Source: Brevundimonas subvibrioides | GTDB lineage: Bacteria > Pseudomonadota > Alphaproteobacteria > Caulobacterales > Caulobacteraceae | DNA: 64,000 bases | Direction of reading: 5' to 3' | NCBI RefSeq assembly: GCF_027271155.1 | Contig: NZ_CP114542.1 | Coordinates: forward strand, 2,651,001 to 2,715,000 | Shown here: positions 39,316 to 47,025 of the stretch, one piece after another | Numbering within the stretch: position 1 is the first letter of the stretch | Layout of the letters: each line of letters opens with the position of its first letter | Notes under the pieces: model-generated | Databases searched by the model: none | What the model was told of the DNA's origin: nothing | The model's input: only the letters and a program-made list of their open reading frames with translations | Made by a program: the position numbers and the translations under genes

Positions 39316-39930
39316 CTAGAAGCCGGTGACGGTCAGGCTGTTGCCGATGGCCGCCGCGGTCACGTTCACCGAGCCGGCGACGTCCCGGATGGTCGTGCTT
39401 ACGCCCGCATAGACGCCGGCCTGGTTGACCTGCTTCGAAGCCAGAGTGCCGAAATCGGTGTCGAAAGTCGCCGAGTTGCTCAGGGCCGCCGAGGTGGTGG
39501 CCACGTCACCCTCGACATCCTGAATGGTCGCATTCAGCGTGGCCGTCGGGTCATAGGCCGCGTACTGGGTGTTGTTGATATGGCCGATCCAGTCGCCTTC
39601 GACGCTGGCGGAGTTCGCGATGGCTGCGGAGGTCACAGACACATCGCCCGCAACGTCAGCGACGGTCGCCGACAGGTCCGAGCGCACGTCGCCCCAGAAA
39701 TTCTGGTAGTTGTTCAGGCTGCCAAGGCTCTCGCCGTCGGCGCTGAAGGAGTTACCGATAGCCGCCGAAGTCAGGGCGACGTCTTCGCCGATGTCTTTGA
39801 TCGTCGCGTTCAGTTGCGCACGGACATTGGCGTTGTTGCGCTGCTCGGTATTCAGGCTCTGGGCCTGCGCCGCGCCGGCGGAGGCGGCGATTGTGAGGGC
39901 GGCAGCCAGGATAGCGTGGGACGTCTTCAT
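39316..39930 (-). CDS. Secreted four-repeat protein, possible amyloid or anchor subunit
   Basis: About 204 residues from MKTSHAILAAALT (AAGGAAC upstream), signal peptide cut near AQA|QS. The mature protein is four imperfect repeats of 35-55 residues: LNATIKDIGEDVALTSAAIG then NSFSADGES; LSATVADVAGDVSVTSAAIA then NSASVEGDW; LNATIQDVEGDVATTSAALS then NSATFDTDF; and VSTTIRDVAGSVNVTAAAIG then NSLTVTGF. The last unit resembles the AIGNLLTVTVNG of HfaA. Ser/Thr/Asn/Gly-rich strand repeats with AAI(G/A)NS echo curli subunits but are not the classic curlin repeat. It is the first gene of the hfaA-CsgG-CsgG operon, so it is likely exported by or assembled with these. HfaD, expected in this operon, is not seen; this protein might take its place. 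Function is inferred. Confidence 0.72.
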   Translation of the reverse strand: MKTSHAILAAALTIAASAGAAQAQSLNTEQRNNANVRAQLNATIKDIGEDVALTSAAIGNSFSADGESLGSLNNYQNFWGDVRSDLSATVADVAGDVSVTSAAIANSASVEGDWIGHINNTQYAAYDPTATLNATIQDVEGDVATTSAALSNSATFDTDFGTLASKQVNQAGVYAGVSTTIRDVAGSVNVTAAAIGNSLTVTGF

Positions 39931-40656
39931 CGTTCTGTTCCTTTCGATGCCGGGGTTTCGGCATGAGGAAGTCAGCAACGACCATACCAACTGCGCGTTT
40001 CAGAACGATCTAGAGGTTATTCACCTTTATAAGTCTGAAAACACGCTTCTTTTCGCCAAAACCGCGACTTCCTCGCGCCTGATTGACGATATCAGCGTAT
40101 TGAAAACGGTGCCCGGAAGTACTCAATTCATGATGAATCTGTGCCGCAATTTCCATTAACCTCATAATGGAACACGCGATCGCGCCATTATGGGATTTGG
40201 CCGACGCTGCGGCAGAAGACCGGTTCTTCTGGACCGAGGATCGGCGGCAGACATACCTCAAGCAGTCGCTGCGAATGCCCGCGGCGGCGAACCTCGGGCC
40301 GTCGAAAAGCGGCCTGCCGGCGGGACAACGGATATCGCGGCCGTTCTCGCCAGCTGGTATCGCGCCCTCGCGAACCAGGCCTGACATTGAGCCCACGGGC
40401 GGGAAAAAACCCAAAGCCGTCGACCGGCCCGGTCTGCAAGCGCATCCCGACCCCCGGAGATGCCTGCGGGCATTATCGGAGATGTGGCCAGGAGGCCAGG
40501 ACGGGTTCTGCGCGCCGCAGGACGGGCCGGTTGCCCGAAAAGGTCCAGATCCGGTTTCAGGTTCGGTTCAGGAATGGGGACCGGGCCTGGGATCGCCCCT
40601 CGCCTGCGTCATCCCCCCGTAACGCCTATGCATCGCTGGGGACGCTGAGGGGCCAC
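39931..40656. other. Gap with no convincing gene; promoter of the hfa-like operon
   Basis: 726 bases. 39931-40165 is AT-rich and should hold the promoter for the four-repeat protein; a TTAACC half-site (40156-40161) could be a CtrA contact but the second half is poor. From 40167 a frame gives MEHAIAPLWDLADAAAEDRF and 131 more residues without a ribosome site; its first 40 codons look protein-like, then it becomes proline/arginine rich, while the +1 frame ends with TTDIAAVLASWYRALANQA at 40384. This may be a small gene broken by a frameshift, or chance. Confidence 0.35.
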
Positions 40657-40974
40657 CTAAACAGAAGTGGGGCGCACAAGGATGGTTTCGGATTTGGTGC
40701 AGCGCTGGATGCCAACGACATCCTCGCTCTGCCATACTGTGGTTCCGAAGATTTCCGTCCCGTCTTTGGTGACGATGGCAATGGTCTCGATTGACGAGCC
40801 TATGCGCTGGAGCAGTCTGACCCGCGCGCCATAGGGATCCAGTTGGCGCAGAATACCCTGCACAGTATGGCCCCTGCCGATATCGACCACACAGGGTTCG
40901 GCGAAACGGCTTCTCTGCACGATGCGACGGTTGGGGTGGCCGATTGGAAAACTCATGCGGCCACAATCCAGCAT
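40657..40974 (-). CDS. Small PilZ-like domain protein
   Basis: About 105 residues from MLDCGRMSFP; a GTG at 41082 would add 36 residues. The N terminus has RRIVQR, which fits the RxxxR half of a PilZ c-di-GMP site, followed by a strand-rich barrel-like stretch (EPCVVDIGRGHTVQGILRQL, ARVRLLQRI, TIAIVTKDGTEIFGTTVW). The second PilZ motif, normally D/NxSxxG, reads LDPYGARV, so nucleotide binding may be weak or lost. Single-domain PilZ proteins are common in Caulobacterales and often tied to surface attachment or motility. It stands alone between the hfa-like operon and the starch locus. Confidence 0.6.
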   Translation of the reverse strand: MLDCGRMSFPIGHPNRRIVQRSRFAEPCVVDIGRGHTVQGILRQLDPYGARVRLLQRIGSSIETIAIVTKDGTEIFGTTVWQSEDVVGIQRCTKSETILVRPTSV

Positions 40975-41147
40975 GGCCCTGAAGCCTCGCTTAAGCTTTG
41001 GCGTTAACGGCAGCGTCCCTGGTGCGGAAAGTCCAGCCCGGGACCTTGCCGCCCTCGGAGCGAATTCTGCGATGCTGTTCACCCGTCATGTCACGACGGT
41101 GGTCGCGGCCGAGCCCGCGGTCGAGGATCTGGGAGCACGGATCACAT

Positions 41148-42206
41148 TCAATGGTCGCCTGAACGGTCCTGGCGCTGGAGTGATTGCAGCAAAATGGCCT
41201 TGATCCGTGCCCGGACGGCTCCGGTCATGGAACCCAGAATCCCCCGCGCATCGGGCGGCAGGTGCCCTACCGGGTCGTCCCCTGTCTGGAAGATATAGTG
41301 ATCGAAGAAGGCGCGCCATTGCTGACGCTCGCCAGGCGGCAGGTCACGGATCGTCAGCAACGCATGCAGCATCGTCAGCATCGGCGTGGTCAGATACTCC
41401 GGACCATCCCGCCACCACAGATTGATCATGGCTCCGAAATTGTCGAGTGACTCGACGTGGTGCCACCACAGGCTGGGCAGGTAGAGGGCGTCACCCGGTT
41501 CCAGGTCCGCGACTTCGGCGACGGCCAGCGCAGACCTGTATTTCGGATGACGCTCGAAATCGGGTTCGACGATGTCGACCAGACTGATCGGCTGGCCGGC
41601 CAGAGTCATGTCGATCGGCCCGACATAGAGATTGCCGATCTGGTCGGGGGGAAACAGGGTAAAGCGGCGTCGCCCGGCGACCACGCAGGCCAGATTCTGG
41701 GCCAGGTCCCAGTGCGCCGCCGTCCGCGATCTGTTGCCGATCCACAGCGAGGTCAGTCGCTCCCTGGCCGGGTCGAGCAAGGGCATGGGGTGGCTTTCGG
41801 CGAGACCGGGCAGGACCTTGGGCAGGGGGACGCCGCCGGCATAGATGTGACCTGCATCCGGCCGATCCCGACCGTCCAGCACCTGGGCGACGACGTCGCG
41901 CAGCGTGGTCTGACGCTGGTCATGATTGAAGCCGGTCAGGTCGTCGGAGTAGCTGAACCGACCCTTCATATCCGACGCGCCGAAGAAGGCCCGGACGGGG
42001 CCACCATTGTCGAAGCGGGAGAGATAGGTGGCCAGAGCTCCCGGGGATATTGCCGCCTCGCGCACGGCCGGCCATGGCTTGACCAACCCCTTCAGGACCG
42101 CCGGGCGACCCGCGGGGACGATCTCGGATTCGAACCGTGCGCGATCGACGCCATGGTGGACCGGAACCTGGACGGATGGCTGGGTCACCTGCGTTTCTTG
42201 ATCCAT
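41148..42206 (-). CDS. Cupin-like (JmjC/FIH-type) protein, copy 2
   Basis: About 352 residues (start MDQETQVTQ; an ATG eight codons earlier at 42230 is possible). Aligns along its length with copy 1: AAHWDLAQNLACVVAGRRRF then TLFPPDQ holds the HxD pair, NLYVGPIDMTLAGQPISLVD is almost identical to copy 1, and DALYLPSLWWHHVESL holds the distal histidine. A complete Fe(II) site is therefore likely. Cytoplasmic. It is 101 bases downstream of halogenase copy 4 on the same strand, making a TBDR-halogenase-cupin set that mirrors the genes of the beta-glucan region. Confidence 0.82.
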   Translation of the reverse strand: MDQETQVTQPSVQVPVHHGVDRARFESEIVPAGRPAVLKGLVKPWPAVREAAISPGALATYLSRFDNGGPVRAFFGASDMKGRFSYSDDLTGFNHDQRQTTLRDVVAQVLDGRDRPDAGHIYAGGVPLPKVLPGLAESHPMPLLDPARERLTSLWIGNRSRTAAHWDLAQNLACVVAGRRRFTLFPPDQIGNLYVGPIDMTLAGQPISLVDIVEPDFERHPKYRSALAVAEVADLEPGDALYLPSLWWHHVESLDNFGAMINLWWRDGPEYLTTPMLTMLHALLTIRDLPPGERQQWRAFFDHYIFQTGDDPVGHLPPDARGILGSMTGAVRARIKAILLQSLQRQDRSGDH

Positions 42207-42307
42207 GACACCCGGCGCGGCGGTCGGCACATGGATACCCTAAGCCGCTGACGTTATCTCGGAAAGTGGCAGCTATCGATCATTACGCCCGATCACCGCC
42301 CTGCGGT

Positions 42308-43846
42308 TCACGCCGCCGCGCTCCCGGATCCTACGTCCGTCCCTGTCATGCCAAGCCGCCGCAGGAAATCGTCGTGCCCACCGAGCGGCTTCAGCCCCTG
42401 CGCCACAAGCCCTCCGACATCGTTAAGGAAGCCGGCCAGCTGATCGTCGCGAATGGCGTCGGCCAAGCGGTGGCGGCCGTCCGGCTGGATGTTCTGACCC
42501 AACAGGACCTGAAGCCAGCTCGTGGGTTTGAAGAGGTCGTCTTCCTCATCCGGCAGGACCGCCGATGCACGCCAGGACGCCAGTTTCCGCTGGAGTCCCG
42601 GCGGGATCGGCAGGCCCCGGCAGTGCCGCCAGAAAGGCGTGTCGTCTCGCCGCGTCGCGCGATAGTGCAGCACCAGAAAGTCGCGCACCGCTTCATATTC
42701 CGCGTCCAGCGTACGGTTGAACTGGGCGGCAAGAGCCGGGTCAAAGCCGGTGTCTGGAAACAGGCGGATCAGCTTTTCCAGACCCGATTGAACCAGATGG
42801 ATGCTGGTCGACTCCAGCGGCTCCATGAAGCCGGATGCCAACCCAAGCGCGACGACATTCTTGTTCCACATCTGGCACCGCTTGCCGGTGGTGAAGCGGA
42901 TCACGCGGGGCTCCGCCAGTGCCGGGCCATCGAGTTGGGAAACGATGTCCGCCGTCGCTGCCTCGTCGTCGATGAACCGACTGGAATAGACATAGCCGTT
43001 GCCCGTGCGGTGCTGCAGCGGGATGCGCCAGTGCCAGCCGGCATCCCGTGCCCTGGACCGGGTGTAGGGAGTCACCGTGCCGACCCCCTGCGACGGGACG
43101 GCCACGGCGCGGTCGCAGGGTAACCAGTCTGTCCAGTCCTGATAGCCGGTCTTCAGCGCCTCTTCGATCAGCACGCCTCGAAAGCCGGAGCAGTCGATGA
43201 ACAACTGTCCCTCGACCCGGCGGCCGTCCTCCAGGGTAAGGGCTTCGACAAAGCCGTCGTCGGGCCGCAGCCCGACATTCGCCACCTTGCCCTCGACCCG
43301 GATGACGCCACGCGCCTCAGACCATTCGCGCAGCATCCTGGCGTACAGTCCCGCGTCGAAATGATAGGCCCAGATCAGTCCGCCCATCCGGTTCGGTGCG
43401 ACCACCTCCGGACGCGAGAAACGGCCCGCCAGGGCCGCCTGGACGTTCAGACTGTAGCGCCACAGATCCCCAGCTGACGTCGCATCCGCCTCACGGGCAC
43501 GAAGCCAGTATTGGTGAAAGCCCAGCCCGGCGAGCGGCAGGCCGACGTCACCAAAGCCATGAATGTAGGAATGGCCCTTCTCCAGCCAGTCGTCGAAACG
43601 GATGCCCAGCTTGATCGAGCCCTGGGTGGCTTTCAGAAAGGCGTCCTCGTCCAGACCGAGCAGTTGATTGAACAGGCGAATACCGGGGATCGTCGCCTCG
43701 CCCACGCCGACGGTGCCGATCGCCTCGGACTCGATCAGGGTGATTTCGGTCAAGGCACCAAAGACCCGCTTCAAAGCGGCGGCAGCCATCCAGCCCGCTG
43801 AGCCGCCACCCAGGATCACCACCCGATTGATAGGCGCTCGTTCCAT
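42308..43846 (-). CDS. Flavin-dependent tryptophan-halogenase-like protein (copy 4)
   Basis: 512 residues. [20 protein letters not shown], catalytic lysine in SIKLGIRF (K79), WHWRIP, and [13 protein letters not shown]. Active-site residues are complete. Compared with copies 1-3 it differs most in the region after the FAD domain (GLGFHQYWLRAREADATSAG), which shapes the substrate pocket in known enzymes. It lies 90 bases downstream of the TBDR gene, but a strong hairpin with a U-run on the minus strand lies between them (43884-43915), so read-through may be partial. Followed by cupin copy 2. Confidence 0.88.
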   Translation of the reverse strand: MERAPINRVVILGGGSAGWMAAAALKRVFGALTEITLIESEAIGTVGVGEATIPGIRLFNQLLGLDEDAFLKATQGSIKLGIRFDDWLEKGHSYIHGFGDVGLPLAGLGFHQYWLRAREADATSAGDLWRYSLNVQAALAGRFSRPEVVAPNRMGGLIWAYHFDAGLYARMLREWSEARGVIRVEGKVANVGLRPDDGFVEALTLEDGRRVEGQLFIDCSGFRGVLIEEALKTGYQDWTDWLPCDRAVAVPSQGVGTVTPYTRSRARDAGWHWRIPLQHRTGNGYVYSSRFIDDEAATADIVSQLDGPALAEPRVIRFTTGKRCQMWNKNVVALGLASGFMEPLESTSIHLVQSGLEKLIRLFPDTGFDPALAAQFNRTLDAEYEAVRDFLVLHYRATRRDDTPFWRHCRGLPIPPGLQRKLASWRASAVLPDEEDDLFKPTSWLQVLLGQNIQPDGRHRLADAIRDDQLAGFLNDVGGLVAQGLKPLGGHDDFLRRLGMTGTDVGSGSAAA

Positions 43847-43883
43847 TCTCTGATCCTAACGACCGGCCTGGGTCGCGGCCAGC

Positions 43884-43915
43884 AAAAAGCTCCACCGCCC
43901 GGGGGCGGCGGAGCT
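43884..43915 (-). terminator. Intrinsic terminator or attenuator after the TBDR gene
   Basis: On the minus strand AGCTCC(G)CCGCC pairs with GGCGG(T)GGAGCT across a short C/G loop and is followed by TTTTT. It lies between TBDR and halogenase copy 4, which share a strand; it probably keeps halogenase and cupin expression below receptor expression. Confidence 0.82.
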
Positions 43916-43936
43916 GATCAGTTCGGGGTGGAGAAA

Positions 43937-46735
43937 CTAGAAGCGGTAGTTGACGCCGAACAGGAAGGTCTTGCCGTAGACCTGATAGTCGATGGCCTGA
44001 CGTTCGATGCCGTTGTTTGTGACGAACGGCTCGTCCGTGAGGTTGTTACCCTGGACCAGGACGGAAAGACCATCCAGTGGACCGGACTGGAACTCGTATC
44101 CCAGTTGGGCATCGACCACGCTTTCCTCGCCGACGGCACGGTACGTCAGGCCGTTGCCGAAACCCGCGACTTCGCCGAGGAAGTCCGAGCGGAACCGGTT
44201 CGAAACACGGGCCTGGAAACCGTCCTTCTCATAGTAGAGCGTGACGTTGGAGACTCGCTCCGACAGGCCCTCGATCGGACGAGCTGGATTGCCCGGGTCC
44301 GGCTGGATTTCGCTGGATGTATCCGAATAGCTGGCGATCAGGCCGAAGCCGTCAAGCGGCTCGAAGAATTCGCCAAACGGGATGGAAGCCGCGATCTCGA
44401 TTCCCTGGATCGCACCGCCCTCTCCGTTCTGGGGCGAGTTATACAGACCGAGGAACGACGCCGGCTGAGCTCCCGGGACCGGGAAGCCAGTGAAGTCGAA
44501 CGCGATTTTCTGGTTAAAGACGTAGGAAGTAAGGTCCTTGTAGAAACCCGCGATCGAGATATAGGCACCCGGCCCGAAATAATGTTCGTACGAGATATCA
44601 TAAACATTGGCTTCCCACGGGCGAAGCTTGGGATTTCCGCCGCTACCGCCGAAATAAGCCGAGTTGATATTCGTCGAATTGATGTTGGTGGGATTGTAGC
44701 TGAAGTTCTGGCTTCCGCGCATCTGATCCATTCGTGGCCGAGCCTGAACCTTGGCGGCGGCGAGGCGCAGCACGTCAGAGTCCGTCAGCTGGAAGATCAG
44801 GTTCAGACTGGGCAGGAAGTCCGCGTAGTCGTCACCGTCGTTGATCGCAACCAGGGTCGAACTGGCCGAAGATGTTGCAAAGCCTGATCCGGTTTGTTCG
44901 ACTTTGAGATACTGGAAGCCGATATTGCCGGTCATCAGCACCGGACCCAGGTTCTGTTCGATATTGGCCTGGAAGAACAGGTTGGTGATATCTTCGGTCA
45001 CTTCCCAATTCTTGGACACGACGTCAAAGTTCGGGTTGCGCTGAGCCACCAGGACACCCGAGTCCAGCACGCACGCGGTGTCATAGCTGATCATCGAGAA
45101 ACCCAGGAACTCGATAGTCGTGGGCTGCAGCAAACATGCGCTCGGGATGGCGACCGACGTCGCTCCGCCCGCCGGCTGGAGGAAGAATTCGTCGGCTACG
45201 AAGGTCTTCTCGCGACTGCTGACATTGACCCCGATCTCGACGGAGCTGATCGCGCCGAAATCGACATCACCCGCCAGATTGACGCGAACAGCATTCAGCT
45301 CATCGTCGGTGTTTGGCGAGTTCAGATAACCGGCCTGGACCCGGCTACCGCCCCAGCCACGCGGATCGGTCAAACGGATGACGTTGGGATCCGCATAGTT
45401 GACGCCAGTGATGTCGAACTGGGCGACACCGCGTTCGTCAATCGTATAGCGAACGGTCGAGTTCGCTCCGGCCGCGTTGTAGCCGGTGCCGGAGTAAGAC
45501 TCGATCACCTGGTCGGTACGTTCGACCTTGGAGTGGCTGAGATCAGCCGAGATCGTCCACCGATCGTTCAGCTCCAGGCTGGCGTTCAGGCCCAGCGCAA
45601 GAGTCGAGGCGTCACGGGTGTTCAGGTCGTTGCGAATGACGCCGTCGACGTTGTTGAACGTCGCCGAGGTGATCAGCCCGTCTTCGATCGTAGTGACAGG
45701 CTGCAAGACCTCCTGGACCCCGTTGCTGGCCCCCCACCACAGTGGCATCTCGATACCGCGCAGGACCTGGGTGTTATTGAATTCGGAATAGAAGGCGTCG
45801 CCAACGACCTTCACGCGGTCGTTCGGACGCCACTCCAGGACGCCCATATACCCGTCACGTTCAAGCAGGCCTGACTGCGCGTAGGGCTTGGCGCCGCCCA
45901 GAACCAGTTGGCCAATCTCTTCGGAGTAGCCGGGCCGCGGTGCTCGCGGCAACGGGCCGGCACCATCGGGGTCAACGCAGACAACGTCGGACCCGCAATC
46001 GATCGTCGGATAACCCCAGGCGTTGTAGCGCTCATTTTGATACGGCGACTCAAGATGCGCATAGCCGAGCGCAACACCCAGGGTGTCGTCGAGAAACTGA
46101 TCGACGAAGGAAACGCTGTAGCGATTACCGGTATCCTCGGCACCAGCGACCAGCGAGCCCAGGTCATTCCATTCGTAGCGATAGTTAAGCGCCAGGGCTT
46201 TGCGGCCATATTCCAGCGGGCGAATGGTCCGCAGATCGACTGTGCCGGCCAGACCCTGGCCAACCAGGGTCGCGTCAGGCGTCTTGTAAACCACGACCGA
46301 GGCCAGCAGTTCCGACGGGAACTGGTCGAACTCGACACCACGGTTGTCGCCGGTCGTGACTTGTTCGCGGCCGTTCAACAGGGCTGTGGTGAAGTCGGGA
46401 CCCAAGCCCCGCACCGAGATCACCTGGGCCCGGCCATCCAGGCGCTGGGCGGCGAGGCCGGGCAGGCGGGCAAGTGATTCGGTGATCGACTGGTCCGGCA
46501 GCTTGCCGATGTCTTCGGCTGTGACGACCTCGACAATCGATGTCTCGCGCCGCTTGGCGGCAATCGAGTTGGCGATGGAGGCGCGAATCCCGGTGACGAC
46601 CACTTCGTCGACCTGGGTCTCGTCGTCCTGCGGTGCCGTCTGAGCCTGGGCAACCGTGCCCATGGCCAGCAGCGCGACCACACCAGCCGCACAGCCCGCC
46701 ATCAGACGCGAACGCGTGTTCGAACGAATTCTCAT
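43937..46735 (-). CDS. TonB-dependent receptor, probable maltodextrin uptake
   Basis: About 932 residues from MRIRSNTRSRLM (GGAGA seven bases upstream; ATG at 46741 would abut the ribosome site). Signal peptide ends near VAQAQTA. TonB box VDEVVVTGIRASI, plug with VTAEDIGKLPDQSITESLAR and ISVRGLGPDFTTALLNGREQ, AGTVDLRTIRPLEYG, and a long barrel ending GVNYRF. It resembles Caulobacter MalA-type receptors for maltodextrins in architecture and context: divergent from the amylase gene and next to a second LacI regulator. The ligand is inferred from these neighbours. Confidence 0.92.
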   Translation of the reverse strand: MRIRSNTRSRLMAGCAAGVVALLAMGTVAQAQTAPQDDETQVDEVVVTGIRASIANSIAAKRRETSIVEVVTAEDIGKLPDQSITESLARLPGLAAQRLDGRAQVISVRGLGPDFTTALLNGREQVTTGDNRGVEFDQFPSELLASVVVYKTPDATLVGQGLAGTVDLRTIRPLEYGRKALALNYRYEWNDLGSLVAGAEDTGNRYSVSFVDQFLDDTLGVALGYAHLESPYQNERYNAWGYPTIDCGSDVVCVDPDGAGPLPRAPRPGYSEEIGQLVLGGAKPYAQSGLLERDGYMGVLEWRPNDRVKVVGDAFYSEFNNTQVLRGIEMPLWWGASNGVQEVLQPVTTIEDGLITSATFNNVDGVIRNDLNTRDASTLALGLNASLELNDRWTISADLSHSKVERTDQVIESYSGTGYNAAGANSTVRYTIDERGVAQFDITGVNYADPNVIRLTDPRGWGGSRVQAGYLNSPNTDDELNAVRVNLAGDVDFGAISSVEIGVNVSSREKTFVADEFFLQPAGGATSVAIPSACLLQPTTIEFLGFSMISYDTACVLDSGVLVAQRNPNFDVVSKNWEVTEDITNLFFQANIEQNLGPVLMTGNIGFQYLKVEQTGSGFATSSASSTLVAINDGDDYADFLPSLNLIFQLTDSDVLRLAAAKVQARPRMDQMRGSQNFSYNPTNINSTNINSAYFGGSGGNPKLRPWEANVYDISYEHYFGPGAYISIAGFYKDLTSYVFNQKIAFDFTGFPVPGAQPASFLGLYNSPQNGEGGAIQGIEIAASIPFGEFFEPLDGFGLIASYSDTSSEIQPDPGNPARPIEGLSERVSNVTLYYEKDGFQARVSNRFRSDFLGEVAGFGNGLTYRAVGEESVVDAQLGYEFQSGPLDGLSVLVQGNNLTDEPFVTNNGIERQAIDYQVYGKTFLFGVNYRF

Positions 46736-46787
46736 TGTCATTCTCCCTGACGGCCATCTCGCGTTTCTGACGAAGCGATCCCGAACC

Positions 46788-46807
46788 GTTCGCAAAAATA
46801 TGCAAAC
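46788..46807. promoter_or_regulatory. TGCAAA-type operator candidate upstream of TBDR
   Basis: GTTCGCAAAAATATGCAAAC, a 20-base dyad (7-base arms, one mismatch, AT-rich 6-base centre). It also reads as two GCAAA direct repeats 10 bases apart. It lies 53 bases upstream of the TBDR start. The same GCAAA-N5-GCAAA spacing recurs at 46965-46979. Likely target of the second LacI regulator. Confidence 0.62.
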
Positions 46808-46942
46808 TTTTGTCGGGATGGCAAGCCGGTAATTGTCATGGCAGCAATTGGGCACGGCCCCTTGTGCTTATATCAGCCAGAAAAGCGCGATATTGCAGCG
46901 CAACATGGATTTTTTGCGCGATGCCAGGGGACCGTATCGCCA

Positions 46943-46979
46943 TTGACAGCGCTTCATGAGGACTGCAAAATCTTGCAAA
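46943..46979 (+). promoter_or_regulatory. Promoter and operator candidate of the alpha-amylase operon
   Basis: TTGACA (46943-46948), 17 bases, then CAAAAT (46966-46971; 4 of 6 to the -10 consensus). The -10 falls inside two GCAAA repeats (46965-46969 and 46975-46979, 10 bases apart), as in the TBDR site, so a bound repressor would block it. The -35 lies in TGACAGCGCT, which is most of the operator used in the beta-glucan regulon. Confidence 0.55.
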
Positions 46980-47025
46980 GAAAGTGCCCGGGCTATGCAT
47001 CCGGGACACAGTGGGACGAAATTCC

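Noticed and set aside
40156..40161. CtrA site upstream of the hfa-like operon
   Set aside because: Only one half (TTAACC) is convincing; spacing and second half do not match TTAA-N7-TTAA.
3580..46735. Secondary-metabolite (halogenated natural product) cluster
   Set aside because: No NRPS, PKS, terpene, prenyltransferase or flavin reductase gene lies in the window; halogenase-like genes are instead split between two sugar loci.
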